24,091 nt of DNA from Lachnospiraceae bacterium (GCA_021153325.1 JAGKTQ010000031.1:1-24091), one strand, 5' to 3'; shown: positions 1 to 7,908, numbered from the stretch's first letter. Made by a program: numbers and translations. The notes: a model not told the origin generated them from the sequence alone.

Positions 1-1
1 T

Positions 2-27
2 TGTTAAGAAATCTTAACACTTTTTTT
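2..27 (+). terminator. Rho-independent terminator of an upstream gene outside the window
   Basis: Perfect inverted repeat TGTTAAGA (2-9) / TCTTAACA (12-19), followed by C and a run of seven T (21-27). With only AA between the arms, the terminal A-T pair probably stays open. This is the usual form of an intrinsic terminator for a gene ending just left of the window. It separates that gene from the DUF1538 unit. Confidence 0.6.
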
Positions 28-127
28 ATGGAAAGAATAGCAATTATATTTTATACTAAATTAATATGATATATTGTAAATACATATGAAAAATTTGAAG
101 TACAATTCAGAAAGGAGCGCATGATAT

Positions 128-1648
128 TTGAAACTCAATACACTTCTGAAGGAAAAGGTTTATGAGTCCATTGTGTCGGTATTACCGATCACAGTTATTG
201 TTCTGTTGCTAAGTATTACACTTGCCCCGATGTCACCGGGAGCTTTGGTTCTCTTTTTATTTGGAGCAGTGCTGTTGATCGTAGGGATGGGGTTCTTTAC
301 AATGGGCGCAGATATGGCAATGATTCCAATGGGGGAAGGCATCGGTGTTGTAATGAGCAAGTCAAAGAAAATTACAATATCGTTAGCAGTATGCTTTATT
401 TTAGGTGTTTTAATTACGGTCGCCGAACCGGATCTACAGGTTCTTGCAAATCAGGTGCCGGCTATACCAAATCTTACTTTAATTCTAACCGTAGCAGTTG
501 GTGTCGGAATATTTCTTCTTTTAGCGGAAATCCGTATGTTGTTTAAAATTCCTTTATCGTATGCACTGGTATTTTTCTATATTATTATTTTTGTTTTGGC
601 TTATTTTGCACCGCAGGATTTTATTCCGGTCTCTTTTGATTCTGGTGGTGTAACAACAGGTCCGATAACAGTACCATTTATTATGGCTTTGGGAATTGGT
701 ATGGCTTCTGTGCGAAGTGATAAAAATTCAAACAGTGATAGCTTTGGTCTGATCGCGATGTGCAGTATCGGTCCCATCATGGCAGTATTACTTTTAGGTA
801 TTTTTTATAAGCCGGAGAAAAGTGTATATACGCAAACAACTATTCCGGATATCCTTACAACAAAAGATGCAGCAACACAATTTGCAATTGGTCTGCCGGA
901 GTATGCAAAGGAAGTGCTGATAGCACTGTGTCCAATTATTTTATTGTTTATCATTTTTCAACTTGTATTCCGAAGATTTCAGAAGCATCAGCTTATTAAG
1001 GTCATTTCCGGTCTTGTTTATACCTATGTTGGACTGGTATTATTCCTTACGGGAGTCAATGTTGGATTTATGCCGGCAGGACAGTTTATTGGAGCAACCA
1101 TTGCTGCTGGTGAGAATAAATGGCTGTTAATTCCTATAGGAATGATCATCGGATATTTTATAGTAAAGGCAGAACCGGCGGTACAAGTATTAACAAAACA
1201 GGTGGAAGAGGTATCAAATGGCTCTATTACACAAAGCTCTATCCAACATGGTTTATCTATCGGTGTAGCTTTATCCGTAGGAATTGCAATGTTACGTATT
1301 TTGACAGGTATTTCCATTATGTGGTTTTTAATACCTGGATATACTTTATCGTTGATCATGACATTTTTTGTCCCACAGATTTTTACTGGTGTAGCATTTG
1401 ACTCCGGTGGTGTGGCAAGTGGACCAATGACAGCAACCTTTTTGCTTCCGTTAGCTATGGGTGCTTGTGAAGCAGTAGGTGGAAATATTTTGACAGATGC
1501 GTTTGGCATCGTAGCTATGGTTGCCATGACTCCGCTTGTAACGATTCAGCTTTTAGGACTTATAGGAAAAATTAAGAAAAAGCTTCGGAAAGTACAGGAA
1601 GTTCCTCAGACAGTGGATTTGGAAGATACGATTTTGTACTTTGATTAA
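128..1648 (+). CDS. DUF1538 family multi-pass membrane protein (putative transporter)
   Basis: This is a 506-residue, strongly hydrophobic protein of the DUF1538 family, probably a transporter in the cytoplasmic membrane; the substrate is unknown. It is an internal duplication. AEPDLQVLANQV (99-110) followed by FDSGGVTTGPIT (170-181) is repeated as AEPAVQVLTKQV (from 348) followed by FDSGGVASGPMT (424-435). Each half carries several membrane segments, and the FDSGG loops resemble re-entrant substrate-site loops (inference). The chosen start is TTG at 128, placed 10 nt after AAAGGAG (111-117). The ATG at 121 is in another frame, only 3 nt from that site, and closes after 14 codons. The next gene, 20 nt downstream, encodes a tandem PII-like protein, which suggests that transport is controlled by a PII-type sensor. 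Family assignment is from recognised motifs; transport function is inferred. Confidence 0.85.
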   Translation: MKLNTLLKEKVYESIVSVLPITVIVLLLSITLAPMSPGALVLFLFGAVLLIVGMGFFTMGADMAMIPMGEGIGVVMSKSKKITISLAVCFILGVLITVAEPDLQVLANQVPAIPNLTLILTVAVGVGIFLLLAEIRMLFKIPLSYALVFFYIIIFVLAYFAPQDFIPVSFDSGGVTTGPITVPFIMALGIGMASVRSDKNSNSDSFGLIAMCSIGPIMAVLLLGIFYKPEKSVYTQTTIPDILTTKDAATQFAIGLPEYAKEVLIALCPIILLFIIFQLVFRRFQKHQLIKVISGLVYTYVGLVLFLTGVNVGFMPAGQFIGATIAAGENKWLLIPIGMIIGYFIVKAEPAVQVLTKQVEEVSNGSITQSSIQHGLSIGVALSVGIAMLRILTGISIMWFLIPGYTLSLIMTFFVPQIFTGVAFDSGGVASGPMTATFLLPLAMGACEAVGGNILTDAFGIVAMVAMTPLVTIQLLGLIGKIKKKLRKVQEVPQTVDLEDTILYFD

Positions 1649-1668
1649 AAGGATTGGAGAACTGACAA

Positions 1669-2346
1669 ATGGATGATAAAAAAGGAATAAAGATGTTAAT
1701 AACCATTGTAGAGCGGCGCCAAGGAAAAGGATTGGTAGAACTGTTTTCTAATAATGGTGTGGAGTGGCATTATCGAAGTACTGGCATGGGAACAGCATCA
1801 TCAGAGCTTCTGGATGTGCTTGGTTTTGGAACAGCAGAACGAGATATTATTTTCAGTTTAGCGGAAGAAAATCAAATTCGAAAGCTGATGTATAATTTAA
1901 ACAATGATCTGAGGGAATATGCACGGGCAAAGGGAATTATTTTTTCAGTTTCTCTGACGGGAATGAGCAGTCTTGTGGCGGCAAAATTGTTTGAAAGTGC
2001 GGAAAGCTTAGGAGAGGAAGGTGAAGTAATCGTGCATGATAAAAGTAACAATAGTTTGATCTTAGTCATTGTAAATCAAGGGCATACAGATGAAGTAATG
2101 GAAACTGCAAAGAAGGCAGGAGCAAGAGGGGGTACTATTTTAAGAGCCCGTTTTAATGGTTCTGAAGCAAGTAAACAGTTTTATGGTATTACTTTGCAGG
2201 CAGAAAAAGAAATTATCATGATACTGGCTGGAAATGCGAATCGAAATCATATTATGGAAACCATCAATAAAGAACATGGTGTAAATACAGAAGCGGGAGC
2301 TATGATCTGCTCCATGGCGGTAGAGCAGGTTGTACGATTGTCGTAA
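1669..2346 (+). CDS. Tandem PII-like signalling protein (P-II family nitrogen regulator type)
   Basis: This 225-residue soluble protein appears to contain two PII (GlnB-like) ferredoxin-fold domains, at roughly 9-100 and 128-225. The second is clearest: LVIVNQGHTDEVMETAKKAG, then GGTILRAR, then an EKEIIMILA strand and a C-terminal helix. The first half repeats the pattern: LITIVERRQGKGLVELFSNN, then a Gly-rich stretch and DIIFSLAEE. PII proteins bind nucleotides or small effectors and control transporters or enzymes, usually as trimers of single domains. A tandem copy is less common. GGAG (1656-1659) sits 9 nt before the ATG; Met9 is a possible alternative start. It lies 20 nt after the DUF1538 gene and is followed by a terminator, so the two form one transcription unit and probably one functional pair. 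Effector and target are not visible. Confidence 0.8.
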   Translation: MDDKKGIKMLITIVERRQGKGLVELFSNNGVEWHYRSTGMGTASSELLDVLGFGTAERDIIFSLAEENQIRKLMYNLNNDLREYARAKGIIFSVSLTGMSSLVAAKLFESAESLGEEGEVIVHDKSNNSLILVIVNQGHTDEVMETAKKAGARGGTILRARFNGSEASKQFYGITLQAEKEIIMILAGNANRNHIMETINKEHGVNTEAGAMICSMAVEQVVRLS

Positions 2347-2368
2347 GGATATGCATACATATACAGAT

Positions 2369-2405
2369 AAAACAGGACACAGCATTTTGCAGATGTCCTG
2401 TTTTT
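2369..2405 (+). terminator. Rho-independent terminator, probably bidirectional
   Basis: Inverted repeat AAAACAGGACA (2369-2379) / TGTCCTGTTTT (2394-2404), with a 14-nt loop and a T run to 2405. It lies between the PII-like gene (+) and the superoxide dismutase gene (-). The A-rich left arm gives a shorter T run on the opposite strand, so it may end both convergent units. Confidence 0.85.
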
Positions 2406-2431
2406 AGAATAGAAAGATAGCAGAAAAGCAG

Positions 2432-2962
2432 CTATAAAGGCATAGAATTTAAAGGTCTGTACAGTGGTGGAAAAGTAATTTCGCCACAGGCAATCTTCAT
2501 GCCGGAATCGCCGGAAGGCTGGGTGTGAAAATCATCCGCCATTTCATGAATGATAATGGTACGTCCGATTATCTCTGTAGGTAAAAAGGAATCTATATAA
2601 AACATGAGGAGTGCCTCGCCGTTATTTCCTAAAAGAGGCGGTAAGTCTCCGGCGTGGTGTGGGTGTGCACAGCCGCCGGGATTATAATGTCCGCCAGCAT
2701 CTGCAAAGGGATCGGTGTCTGTTCCGGTACAGCTTTTACCTTCGTGTATATGAAAACCGTAAAATGCTTTTCCGCAGGGAGTATTTTTGTCGGGAAGTCC
2801 AATGACATGAATTGCCATAAATGTTCCTGCAGAGAGAGGGTAAAAAAGAGCACGGCCGCTTATAGCTGGGAAAAAGCGGCTGCCACGAATGTTGGAAACG
2901 GCAGTTGGTTCCATAGTGAGCAATACATTGACTGCCTGAATGATATCAGCATACATAGGCAT
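2432..2962 (-). CDS. sodC: Cu/Zn superoxide dismutase family protein
   Basis: This 176-residue protein belongs to the Cu/Zn superoxide dismutase family, whose members convert superoxide to oxygen and hydrogen peroxide. All metal ligands can be placed. Copper ligands are H71 and H73 (FHIHEG), bridging H92 (GGHYNP) and H139 (IIIHEMADD). Zinc ligands are H92, H100, H103 and D106 (HPHHAGDLP). C78 and C159 (KIACG) match the conserved disulphide pair. Unlike most bacterial SodC proteins it has no evident signal peptide or lipobox, so it is not obviously exported. The gene starts 2 nt after cotJC and looks like the last gene of the cotJ operon, which suggests a spore-coat or mother-cell role. The ribosome site is weak: TTAGGT lies directly before the first ATG and fits Met3 better, so translation may begin at Met3 or depend on coupling to cotJC. 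Confidence 0.88.
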   Translation of the reverse strand: MPMYADIIQAVNVLLTMEPTAVSNIRGSRFFPAISGRALFYPLSAGTFMAIHVIGLPDKNTPCGKAFYGFHIHEGKSCTGTDTDPFADAGGHYNPGGCAHPHHAGDLPPLLGNNGEALLMFYIDSFLPTEIIGRTIIIHEMADDFHTQPSGDSGMKIACGEITFPPLYRPLNSMPL

Positions 2963-2964
2963 AC

Positions 2965-3594
2965 CTAATTAGAATGACAATTGTCATTTTTTGCTGTTGT
3001 AGTATCAAAAGCAGGATTGAACGCATAAAAATTCTGTTCGTTTAATTTACTCTGCACCAGGCGCAAAGCTTCACCAAATCTTTGGAAGTGTACGATTTCT
3101 CTTGCACGCAGGAAACGAATTGGTTCACATACATCAGAGTCATGTACAAGACGAAGGATATTGTCATAGGTACTGCGTGCTTTTTGCTCGGCAGCCATAT
3201 TTTCAAATAGATCGGTAATTGGATCACCTTTTGACTGGAATACACAGGCGTTAAATGGTGTACCGCCTGCTGCCTGTGGCCATAAGCCTAACGTATGGTC
3301 TACATAATATTTGTCAAAGCCGCTGCGTTCAATTTCTTCCATGGAAAGATTTCTTGTAAGCTGATGGACGATCGTGGAAACCATTTCCATATGTGCAAGT
3401 TCTTCCGTGCCGATGTCCGTTAACAATCCGGCAACTTCATTATAAGGCATGGTATAGCGTTGGGAAATGTATCTCATGGAAGCTGCAAGTTCTCCATCAG
3501 GGCCTCCGAACTGGCTGATGATAACCAGTGCAAGATTGGCATTGGTTTCTTTGATCTTTATTGGAAATTGTAATCTTTTTTCATAATTCCACAT
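2965..3594 (-). CDS. cotJC: CotJC spore coat protein, manganese catalase family
   Basis: This 209-residue protein belongs to the CotJC branch of the manganese catalases, found in the spore coat. The di-manganese ligand pattern is complete: E35 (GGPDGELAASMRY), E65 and H68 (EELAHME), E136 (AAEQKAR) and H169 (REIVHF). It can therefore plausibly break down hydrogen peroxide. It is shorter than vegetative Mn catalases and ends in a non-conserved polar tail after about residue 192. A good ribosome site (AAGGAG) lies inside the end of cotJB, and only 3 nt separate the two genes. It is the third gene of cotJABC and is followed immediately by a superoxide dismutase gene whose product, peroxide, is its substrate. 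Role in the coat is from the family; activity is inferred from the ligands. Confidence 0.93.
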   Translation of the reverse strand: MWNYEKRLQFPIKIKETNANLALVIISQFGGPDGELAASMRYISQRYTMPYNEVAGLLTDIGTEELAHMEMVSTIVHQLTRNLSMEEIERSGFDKYYVDHTLGLWPQAAGGTPFNACVFQSKGDPITDLFENMAAEQKARSTYDNILRLVHDSDVCEPIRFLRAREIVHFQRFGEALRLVQSKLNEQNFYAFNPAFDTTTAKNDNCHSN

Positions 3595-3597
3595 AGT

Positions 3598-3867
3598 TTA
3601 GCATTCTCCTTCCCATGGCATTGGATCAAGAGCCCAAGACCATTCTTTATTGCTGATATCGGCAGTATCTAATGTGAGAGGAGTAAATTTAACGGCATAT
3701 TCACGTAATGCCTGATTTCGTTTTCTTGTCTGATGAGCAAAATAGTCGATGGCGTCACGGTCAAATGGATGCGTATCCAAATATTGTGCCATTTCCACCA
3801 TGACAAATCCTAATGTATTGATTTCATTCATTAATCTTTCTCGTTCTGACATGGAATTAGAATTCAT
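3598..3867 (-). CDS. cotJB: CotJB spore coat protein
   Basis: This 89-residue protein matches the CotJB family. It has a helical core with the family-like stretch ERLMNEINTLGFVMVEMAQY, a DTHPFD motif and a Trp/Pro-rich end (WSWALDPMPWEGEC). CotJB is a small spore-coat component encoded with CotJA and CotJC; its biochemical role is unknown. The ATG overlaps the cotJA stop codon (ATGA arrangement), so the two genes are translationally coupled. AAGGAG lies a few bases upstream, inside the end of cotJA. Met6 is an alternative start but less well placed. Confidence 0.9.
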   Translation of the reverse strand: MNSNSMSERERLMNEINTLGFVMVEMAQYLDTHPFDRDAIDYFAHQTRKRNQALREYAVKFTPLTLDTADISNKEWSWALDPMPWEGEC

Positions 3868-4034
3868 GATTTCTTTCTCCTTCCTACAAACGGCTTGGTA
3901 AGCTCAGGAAAGAGTGTGCCGATTTTTAATGCTTCATCGAGATTTTCGTAAATGTTTGTCATATGTTGGAACGGAACATATGCCATCGCAATAGGAAAGC
4001 GGTCAAAGTATTCATCGAAATTATAATCTTTCAT
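3864..4034 (-). CDS. cotJA: CotJA spore coat-associated protein (56 aa)
   Basis: This short gene encodes 56 residues, beginning MKDYNFDEYFDRFPIAMAYV and containing PFQHMTNIYENLDEALKIGT, then LFPELTKPF and a basic end. This fits the CotJA family: a short N-terminal segment, an 'AYVPFQ' core, then 'L..G..FPEL..PF'. CotJA helps assemble CotJC into the spore coat in Bacillus (known for the family). The start codon has AAAGGTG 5 nt upstream. The stop codon TGA overlaps the cotJB start. It is the first gene of the cotJABC-sodC unit and has a SigE-like promoter about 40 bases upstream. The order cotJA-cotJB-cotJC is the standard one, which supports the call despite the small size. Confidence 0.9.
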   Translation of the reverse strand: MKDYNFDEYFDRFPIAMAYVPFQHMTNIYENLDEALKIGTLFPELTKPFVGRRKKS

Positions 4035-4071
4035 AAAACACCTTTCATAATTTCATTAATTCTTTAATAAT

Positions 4072-4099
4072 ATAGTATGGTTAGTGTTCACACATGTTT
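4072..4099 (-). promoter_or_regulatory. Putative SigE-dependent sporulation promoter of cotJABC-sodC
   Basis: On the minus strand, CATACTAT (4079-4072) closely matches the SigE -10 element CATACAnT. AAACAT (4099-4094) lies exactly 14 nt upstream as a weak -35 match. The cotJ operon is SigE-controlled in Bacillus subtilis, so a SigE site is expected here. The -10 match is good and the -35 match is poor. Confidence 0.45.
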
Positions 4100-4198
4100 C
4101 ACATTTTTTTGAGAATTTGAACACATTTAACGTTTAGAATAGGAAGAAAAAGTAAACTGTGCATAGGAACGTGTACAGCTATAAAGGAGGATATGACC

Positions 4199-5167
4199 TT
4201 GATAGAAGTTGAAAATTTAGTGAAAAGATATGGAAACCATGTAGCGGTCGATCATTTATCTTTTCATGTTGGAAAAGGACAAATATATGGTTTCTTAGGT
4301 CCGAATGGTGCAGGAAAATCTACCACAATGAATATCATGACAGGATATCTGGCTGCAACAGAAGGAACAGTTAAAATTAATGGTTTTGATGTTCTAAAAC
4401 AACCGGAAAAAGCCAAAAAATCTATTGGGTATCTGCCGGAAATACCACCTCTTTATACAGATATGACGGTATATGAATATTTGAAATTCGCGGCAGAGTT
4501 AAAGAAGATCAATAAGGCTGAAAGAGAACAACAGATAGATGAAGTTATGGAAATGACAAAGATTTCCAATATGCAGGATCGTCTGATTAAAAATCTTTCC
4601 AAAGGATATAAACAGAGAGTAGGACTTGCTCAGGCGATGCTTGGTTATCCGGAAGTGATTATTTTGGATGAGCCTACGGTTGGATTAGACCCGAAACAAA
4701 TTATTGAAATCAGAGATCTGATCAAAAAATTAGGCGAAAATCATACGGTTATCTTAAGTTCTCATATTTTATCAGAAGTGAGCGCGATATGTGACCATAT
4801 TATGATCATATCCCATGGAAAGCTGGTAGCCAGCGATTCACCAGAAGGATTGCAAAAGCTGCAAACTTCTAAAAATCAGCTGACGATTTCAGTAAAAGGA
4901 ACAGAGGCTGATTTGAAAGACGTACTTTCTTCTATCAAAGGAATTGATACATATAAAACAGAAGTCGAAAAAGGAAAAGGCAGTGTAGAAGCCGTTATAG
5001 AAACCGAACCAAGTAAAGATATCAGAGAAGAACTCTTTTTTGCTCTGGCAAATAAAAAAATGCCGATCTTATCTATGCAATTGACAGAAAAATCGTTAGA
5101 GGATATTTTCCTTGCATTGACACAGGAAGAGAAACAGGAGGAAGAAGAAAATGATAGCGATTTATAA
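4199..5167 (+). CDS. ABC transporter ATP-binding protein, GldA-like
   Basis: This is the cytoplasmic ATPase of an ABC-2 type transporter, about 322 residues. Visible motifs are Walker A GPNGAGKST (34-42), signature LSKGYKQRVGLAQAM, Walker B VIILDEPTVGLDP and an H-loop in ILSSHILSEV. A C-terminal extension of about 100 residues ends in a Glu-rich tail, as in GldA/CcmA-type ATPases. I chose TTG at 4199 because AGGAGG (4185-4190) is 8 nt away; the in-frame ATG at 4193 is only 2 nt from that site. The choice gives the usual N-terminus MIEVENLVKRYG. The end overlaps the next gene by 17 nt. It clearly works with the fused permease and the DUF4340 protein downstream. The substrate is unknown; the GldA name reflects gliding-motility homologues, and nothing here indicates gliding. 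Confidence 0.92.
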   Translation: MIEVENLVKRYGNHVAVDHLSFHVGKGQIYGFLGPNGAGKSTTMNIMTGYLAATEGTVKINGFDVLKQPEKAKKSIGYLPEIPPLYTDMTVYEYLKFAAELKKINKAEREQQIDEVMEMTKISNMQDRLIKNLSKGYKQRVGLAQAMLGYPEVIILDEPTVGLDPKQIIEIRDLIKKLGENHTVILSSHILSEVSAICDHIMIISHGKLVASDSPEGLQKLQTSKNQLTISVKGTEADLKDVLSSIKGIDTYKTEVEKGKGSVEAVIETEPSKDIREELFFALANKKMPILSMQLTEKSLEDIFLALTQEEKQEEEENDSDL

Positions 5168-7256
5168 AAGAGAGTTAAAATCATATTTTCATTCTGTAAT
5201 TGGTCCGCTTTTTATTGCAGCGACACTTTTTATGGTCGGACTTTATTTTACAGTTTACAACTTATTTAATGGTTATCCATATATTTCTTATGCGTTGTCC
5301 AGTGTAACGGTTTTATTTATGATCAGTGTTCCGGTTTTAACGATGCGTATACTGGCAGAGGAACGTCGTCAGAAAACAGATCAGCTTATTTTGACAGCAC
5401 CTGTTGGAATCGGACAGATCGTATTAGGTAAATTTTTTGCATTGCTTACTATTTATGCAATTCCGACAGCTATCGTATGTATTTATCCGCTCATTTTAAG
5501 CAAGTTCGGAACAGTACCGATGGGGGAATCTTATACAGCTATTTTAGGATTTTTCCTTTATGGAGCTGCCTGCATTGCAATTGGTATTTTTGTTTCTTCA
5601 ATAACAGAAAGTACAGTTATTTCGGCGGTGCTTACTTTTGCCATTTTATTTTTGACATATGTTATGGATGGAATTTGTGGCTTAATATCTCAGAGTGGAA
5701 ATCTTTTAACAAAAATACTCGGCTGTTTCGATATGGTTTCCAGATATTACGATCTTCTGGAAGGTGTTTTGGACATTTCATCTGTCGTATATTTTCTTTC
5801 CATTATCGTTGTTATGTTATTTTTGACAACACAGTCCATTCAGAAGAGAAGATATAGTGTATCGGTCAAAAGTTTGCAATTTGGTGCATATAGCAGTGGA
5901 CTTATAATTTTGGGGATCGCAGTAGCTGTCTTAGTGAATTTAGTAGTGGGAAGTCTCCCGGAAAATGTGAAAAGGATTGATGTTACTCACGAAAAATTGT
6001 ATTCGCTTACGGAACAGACAAAGACGTATGTAGGAGCACTGCAGGAAGATGTTACGATTTATGTATTAGCAAATGAAGAGAATATGGATGAGCTTGTGGT
6101 GCAGACGCTGGAGCGTTATAAAGGAATTTCAGACCATATCAAAGTAGAATATATTGATCCGGCAGTCAATCCGAAATTTGCTACGCAGTACACAGAGGAA
6201 ACGGTTAGTTCAGGTAGTTTGATCGTAGTAAGCGATAAGGCAAATAAGGTGTTGGATTATAATACACTTTATGAGATTTCAAGCGACTATTATTCCTATA
6301 CATCAACAACAACAGGCTATGATGCGGAAGGACGTATTACTAGCGCAATTGCCTATGTAACAAGTGAAAGTGCGCCAAAGGTATACAATATTACCGGACA
6401 TGGAGAGCTGGAATGGGAAGCATCTTATAAATCTGCCATCGAAAAGGAAAATGTACAATATGAAGATATTAGGCTGTTAAATTATGAAACCATTCCGGAA
6501 GATGCAGCGTGTATTATTATAAATGCGCCTACAAGCGATCTTTCGAAGGATGATGCAGATAAAGTACTGGCTTATTTGAAAAATGGCGGAAAAGCAATTG
6601 TGACGACTGCATGGACAGAAGAGCCATTGACAAATTTTGAATCTATTTTAGATTATTATGGCATTAGTCTTGTAGATGGAATGGTGGTAGAAGGCAGCGT
6701 ATATAATTATTATATGTATCCGATCGTGTTGATTCCAGATATGCAGTATGATGGTGTTACGGCAAGCCTTTATGACTCTTACAGTATTTTAATGCAGATT
6801 GCAAAGGGTCTTGTCACAAATGAAAATGCAGACGATAGTGTTGAGATAACAACGCTTTTGTCTACTTCAGACAGTGCATATTCTAAAACAGATGTGAAAA
6901 ATTCTTATGATAAAGAAGAAGGCGATATAGAAGGACCATTTGCACTTGGTATGAGAGCAGTGAAAACCGAAGGAGAAACAGAGTCCACTTTATATGTATA
7001 TTCTTCCGAGGGATTATTTACGGAAAATTCTGATCAGTTTGTTTCCGGTGCAAATTTACAACTATTTACCAATACTTTGAGCACCCTTGTTGAGCATGAA
7101 GCAACTGTTTCTATACCGGTCAAAGAATATGATCTTTCTTATCTTACTATGACACAGGGACAGATTCTGTTTTTAGCTGTGGTCACAACTATGATTCTTC
7201 CGCTTGTGATTTTGATCACAGGATTGATCGTATGGATAAGACGAAGAAATGCTTAA
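5151..7256 (+). CDS. ABC-2 permease fused to GldG-like auxiliary domain (Gldg family protein)
   Basis: This 701-residue membrane protein joins two parts. Residues 1 to about 240 form an ABC-2 permease with about six membrane segments and the conserved cytoplasmic stretch LTMRILAEERRQKTDQLILT after the second segment. A membrane segment near 245-265 then leads to a large extracytoplasmic domain (about 270-670) of the GldG / ABC_transp_aux type: LYSLTEQTK, a VTIYVLANEENMDELV strand-helix and VYNITGHGELEW. It ends with a membrane anchor (about 675-697) and a basic tail. In Flavobacterium GldF and GldG are separate proteins; here they are one chain. AGGAGG (5136-5141) lies 9 nt before the ATG. 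The gene overlaps the ATPase gene and is followed 31 nt later by the DUF4340 gene. The substrate is unknown. Confidence 0.88.
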   Translation: MIAIYKRELKSYFHSVIGPLFIAATLFMVGLYFTVYNLFNGYPYISYALSSVTVLFMISVPVLTMRILAEERRQKTDQLILTAPVGIGQIVLGKFFALLTIYAIPTAIVCIYPLILSKFGTVPMGESYTAILGFFLYGAACIAIGIFVSSITESTVISAVLTFAILFLTYVMDGICGLISQSGNLLTKILGCFDMVSRYYDLLEGVLDISSVVYFLSIIVVMLFLTTQSIQKRRYSVSVKSLQFGAYSSGLIILGIAVAVLVNLVVGSLPENVKRIDVTHEKLYSLTEQTKTYVGALQEDVTIYVLANEENMDELVVQTLERYKGISDHIKVEYIDPAVNPKFATQYTEETVSSGSLIVVSDKANKVLDYNTLYEISSDYYSYTSTTTGYDAEGRITSAIAYVTSESAPKVYNITGHGELEWEASYKSAIEKENVQYEDIRLLNYETIPEDAACIIINAPTSDLSKDDADKVLAYLKNGGKAIVTTAWTEEPLTNFESILDYYGISLVDGMVVEGSVYNYYMYPIVLIPDMQYDGVTASLYDSYSILMQIAKGLVTNENADDSVEITTLLSTSDSAYSKTDVKNSYDKEEGDIEGPFALGMRAVKTEGETESTLYVYSSEGLFTENSDQFVSGANLQLFTNTLSTLVEHEATVSIPVKEYDLSYLTMTQGQILFLAVVTTMILPLVILITGLIVWIRRRNA

Positions 7257-7287
7257 CGTGTAGTAGAAACAATATGGAGGATTTATT

Positions 7288-7869
7288 ATGAAAAAACAGA
7301 AAATACAGCTTATTGTTTTAGCCATAGTGCTTGTAGCATTGCTTGCAGCATACTTTATTATTCCGAAAGTGGTCAAAGACGAGGAAGAGGAAACAGAAAA
7401 TTATATTGTAACGGCAATAGACAGTTCGACAGTATCTGAAATTTCTTTTACAAATGATGGAACAGAAATTTCTTTCGTTAAAGAAAACGATGTTTGGTAC
7501 GCAGCGGATGATAAAGAAGTATCAATTTCACAAGGAACGGTAGAGAATCTTGTCAGTATAGTAGGGAACATTGTATCCGTGACTAAAATTGATAATGTGA
7601 CTGATTTGAATCAATATGGTCTGGATAATCCTTTACATGAAGTTCGTTTTGTTGCTGATGGAACAGAACATACCGTTATTATGGGAGACTATAATGATAT
7701 CACTGGCGAATATTATCTTTACTTGAAAGGAGAAACTACGGTATACACAGTTTCTAGTACTGTAGTAACCCCATTTTCCACGACGATGGAAGCATTTATT
7801 GAGGTAGAAACAGAAACAACAGAAGAAAATATAGAAGAGACTTCTTCTGTGGAAAGCATAGTGGAATAA
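7288..7869 (+). CDS. DUF4340 domain-containing membrane-anchored protein
   Basis: This 193-residue protein has a basic start, one N-terminal membrane segment (about 8-26) and an outside domain of the DUF4340 type. Typical traits are a repeated 'V..ISF..DGTEISF.KENDVWYA' strand pattern, a 'DLNQYGLDNP' turn and 'HTVIMGDYNDITGEYYLYLK'. The last 30 residues are Glu/Thr/Ser-rich and look unstructured. GGAGG lies 9 nt before the ATG. DUF4340 genes commonly follow GldA/GldG-type ABC genes, so it is probably an accessory subunit outside the membrane. It is shorter than many DUF4340 proteins, which often hold several repeats of this unit. No catalytic motif is evident. Confidence 0.82.
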   Translation: MKKQKIQLIVLAIVLVALLAAYFIIPKVVKDEEEETENYIVTAIDSSTVSEISFTNDGTEISFVKENDVWYAADDKEVSISQGTVENLVSIVGNIVSVTKIDNVTDLNQYGLDNPLHEVRFVADGTEHTVIMGDYNDITGEYYLYLKGETTVYTVSSTVVTPFSTTMEAFIEVETETTEENIEETSSVESIVE

Positions 7870-7875
7870 GGAATG

Positions 7876-7908
7876 TAGCCCTATTGACATACATAGTTGA
7901 TAGGGCTA
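7876..7908 (+). terminator. Hairpin between the ABC operon and feoAB; possible weak terminator
   Basis: Perfect 9-bp arms TAGCCCTAT (7876-7884) / ATAGGGCTA (7900-7908), extendable by G-U pairs into the 15-nt loop. No T run follows, so intrinsic termination would be weak. The right arm runs into the feo -10 box, so the repeat may instead affect the promoter. Confidence 0.4.

Noticed and set aside
1024..1527. 167-codon minus-strand ORF inside the DUF1538 gene
   Set aside because: It lies wholly opposite a clear membrane-protein gene and its translation shows no domain; it is a shadow frame.
2611..2968. Plus-strand ORFs opposite the superoxide dismutase gene
   Set aside because: They lie opposite a gene with a complete metal-ligand set and have no family features.
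4084..4124. Inverted repeat GTGTTCA / TGAACAC upstream of the ABC operon
   Set aside because: The 7-bp arms are 27 nt apart in AT-rich DNA, so a chance origin is likely and neither a terminator nor a standard operator fits.
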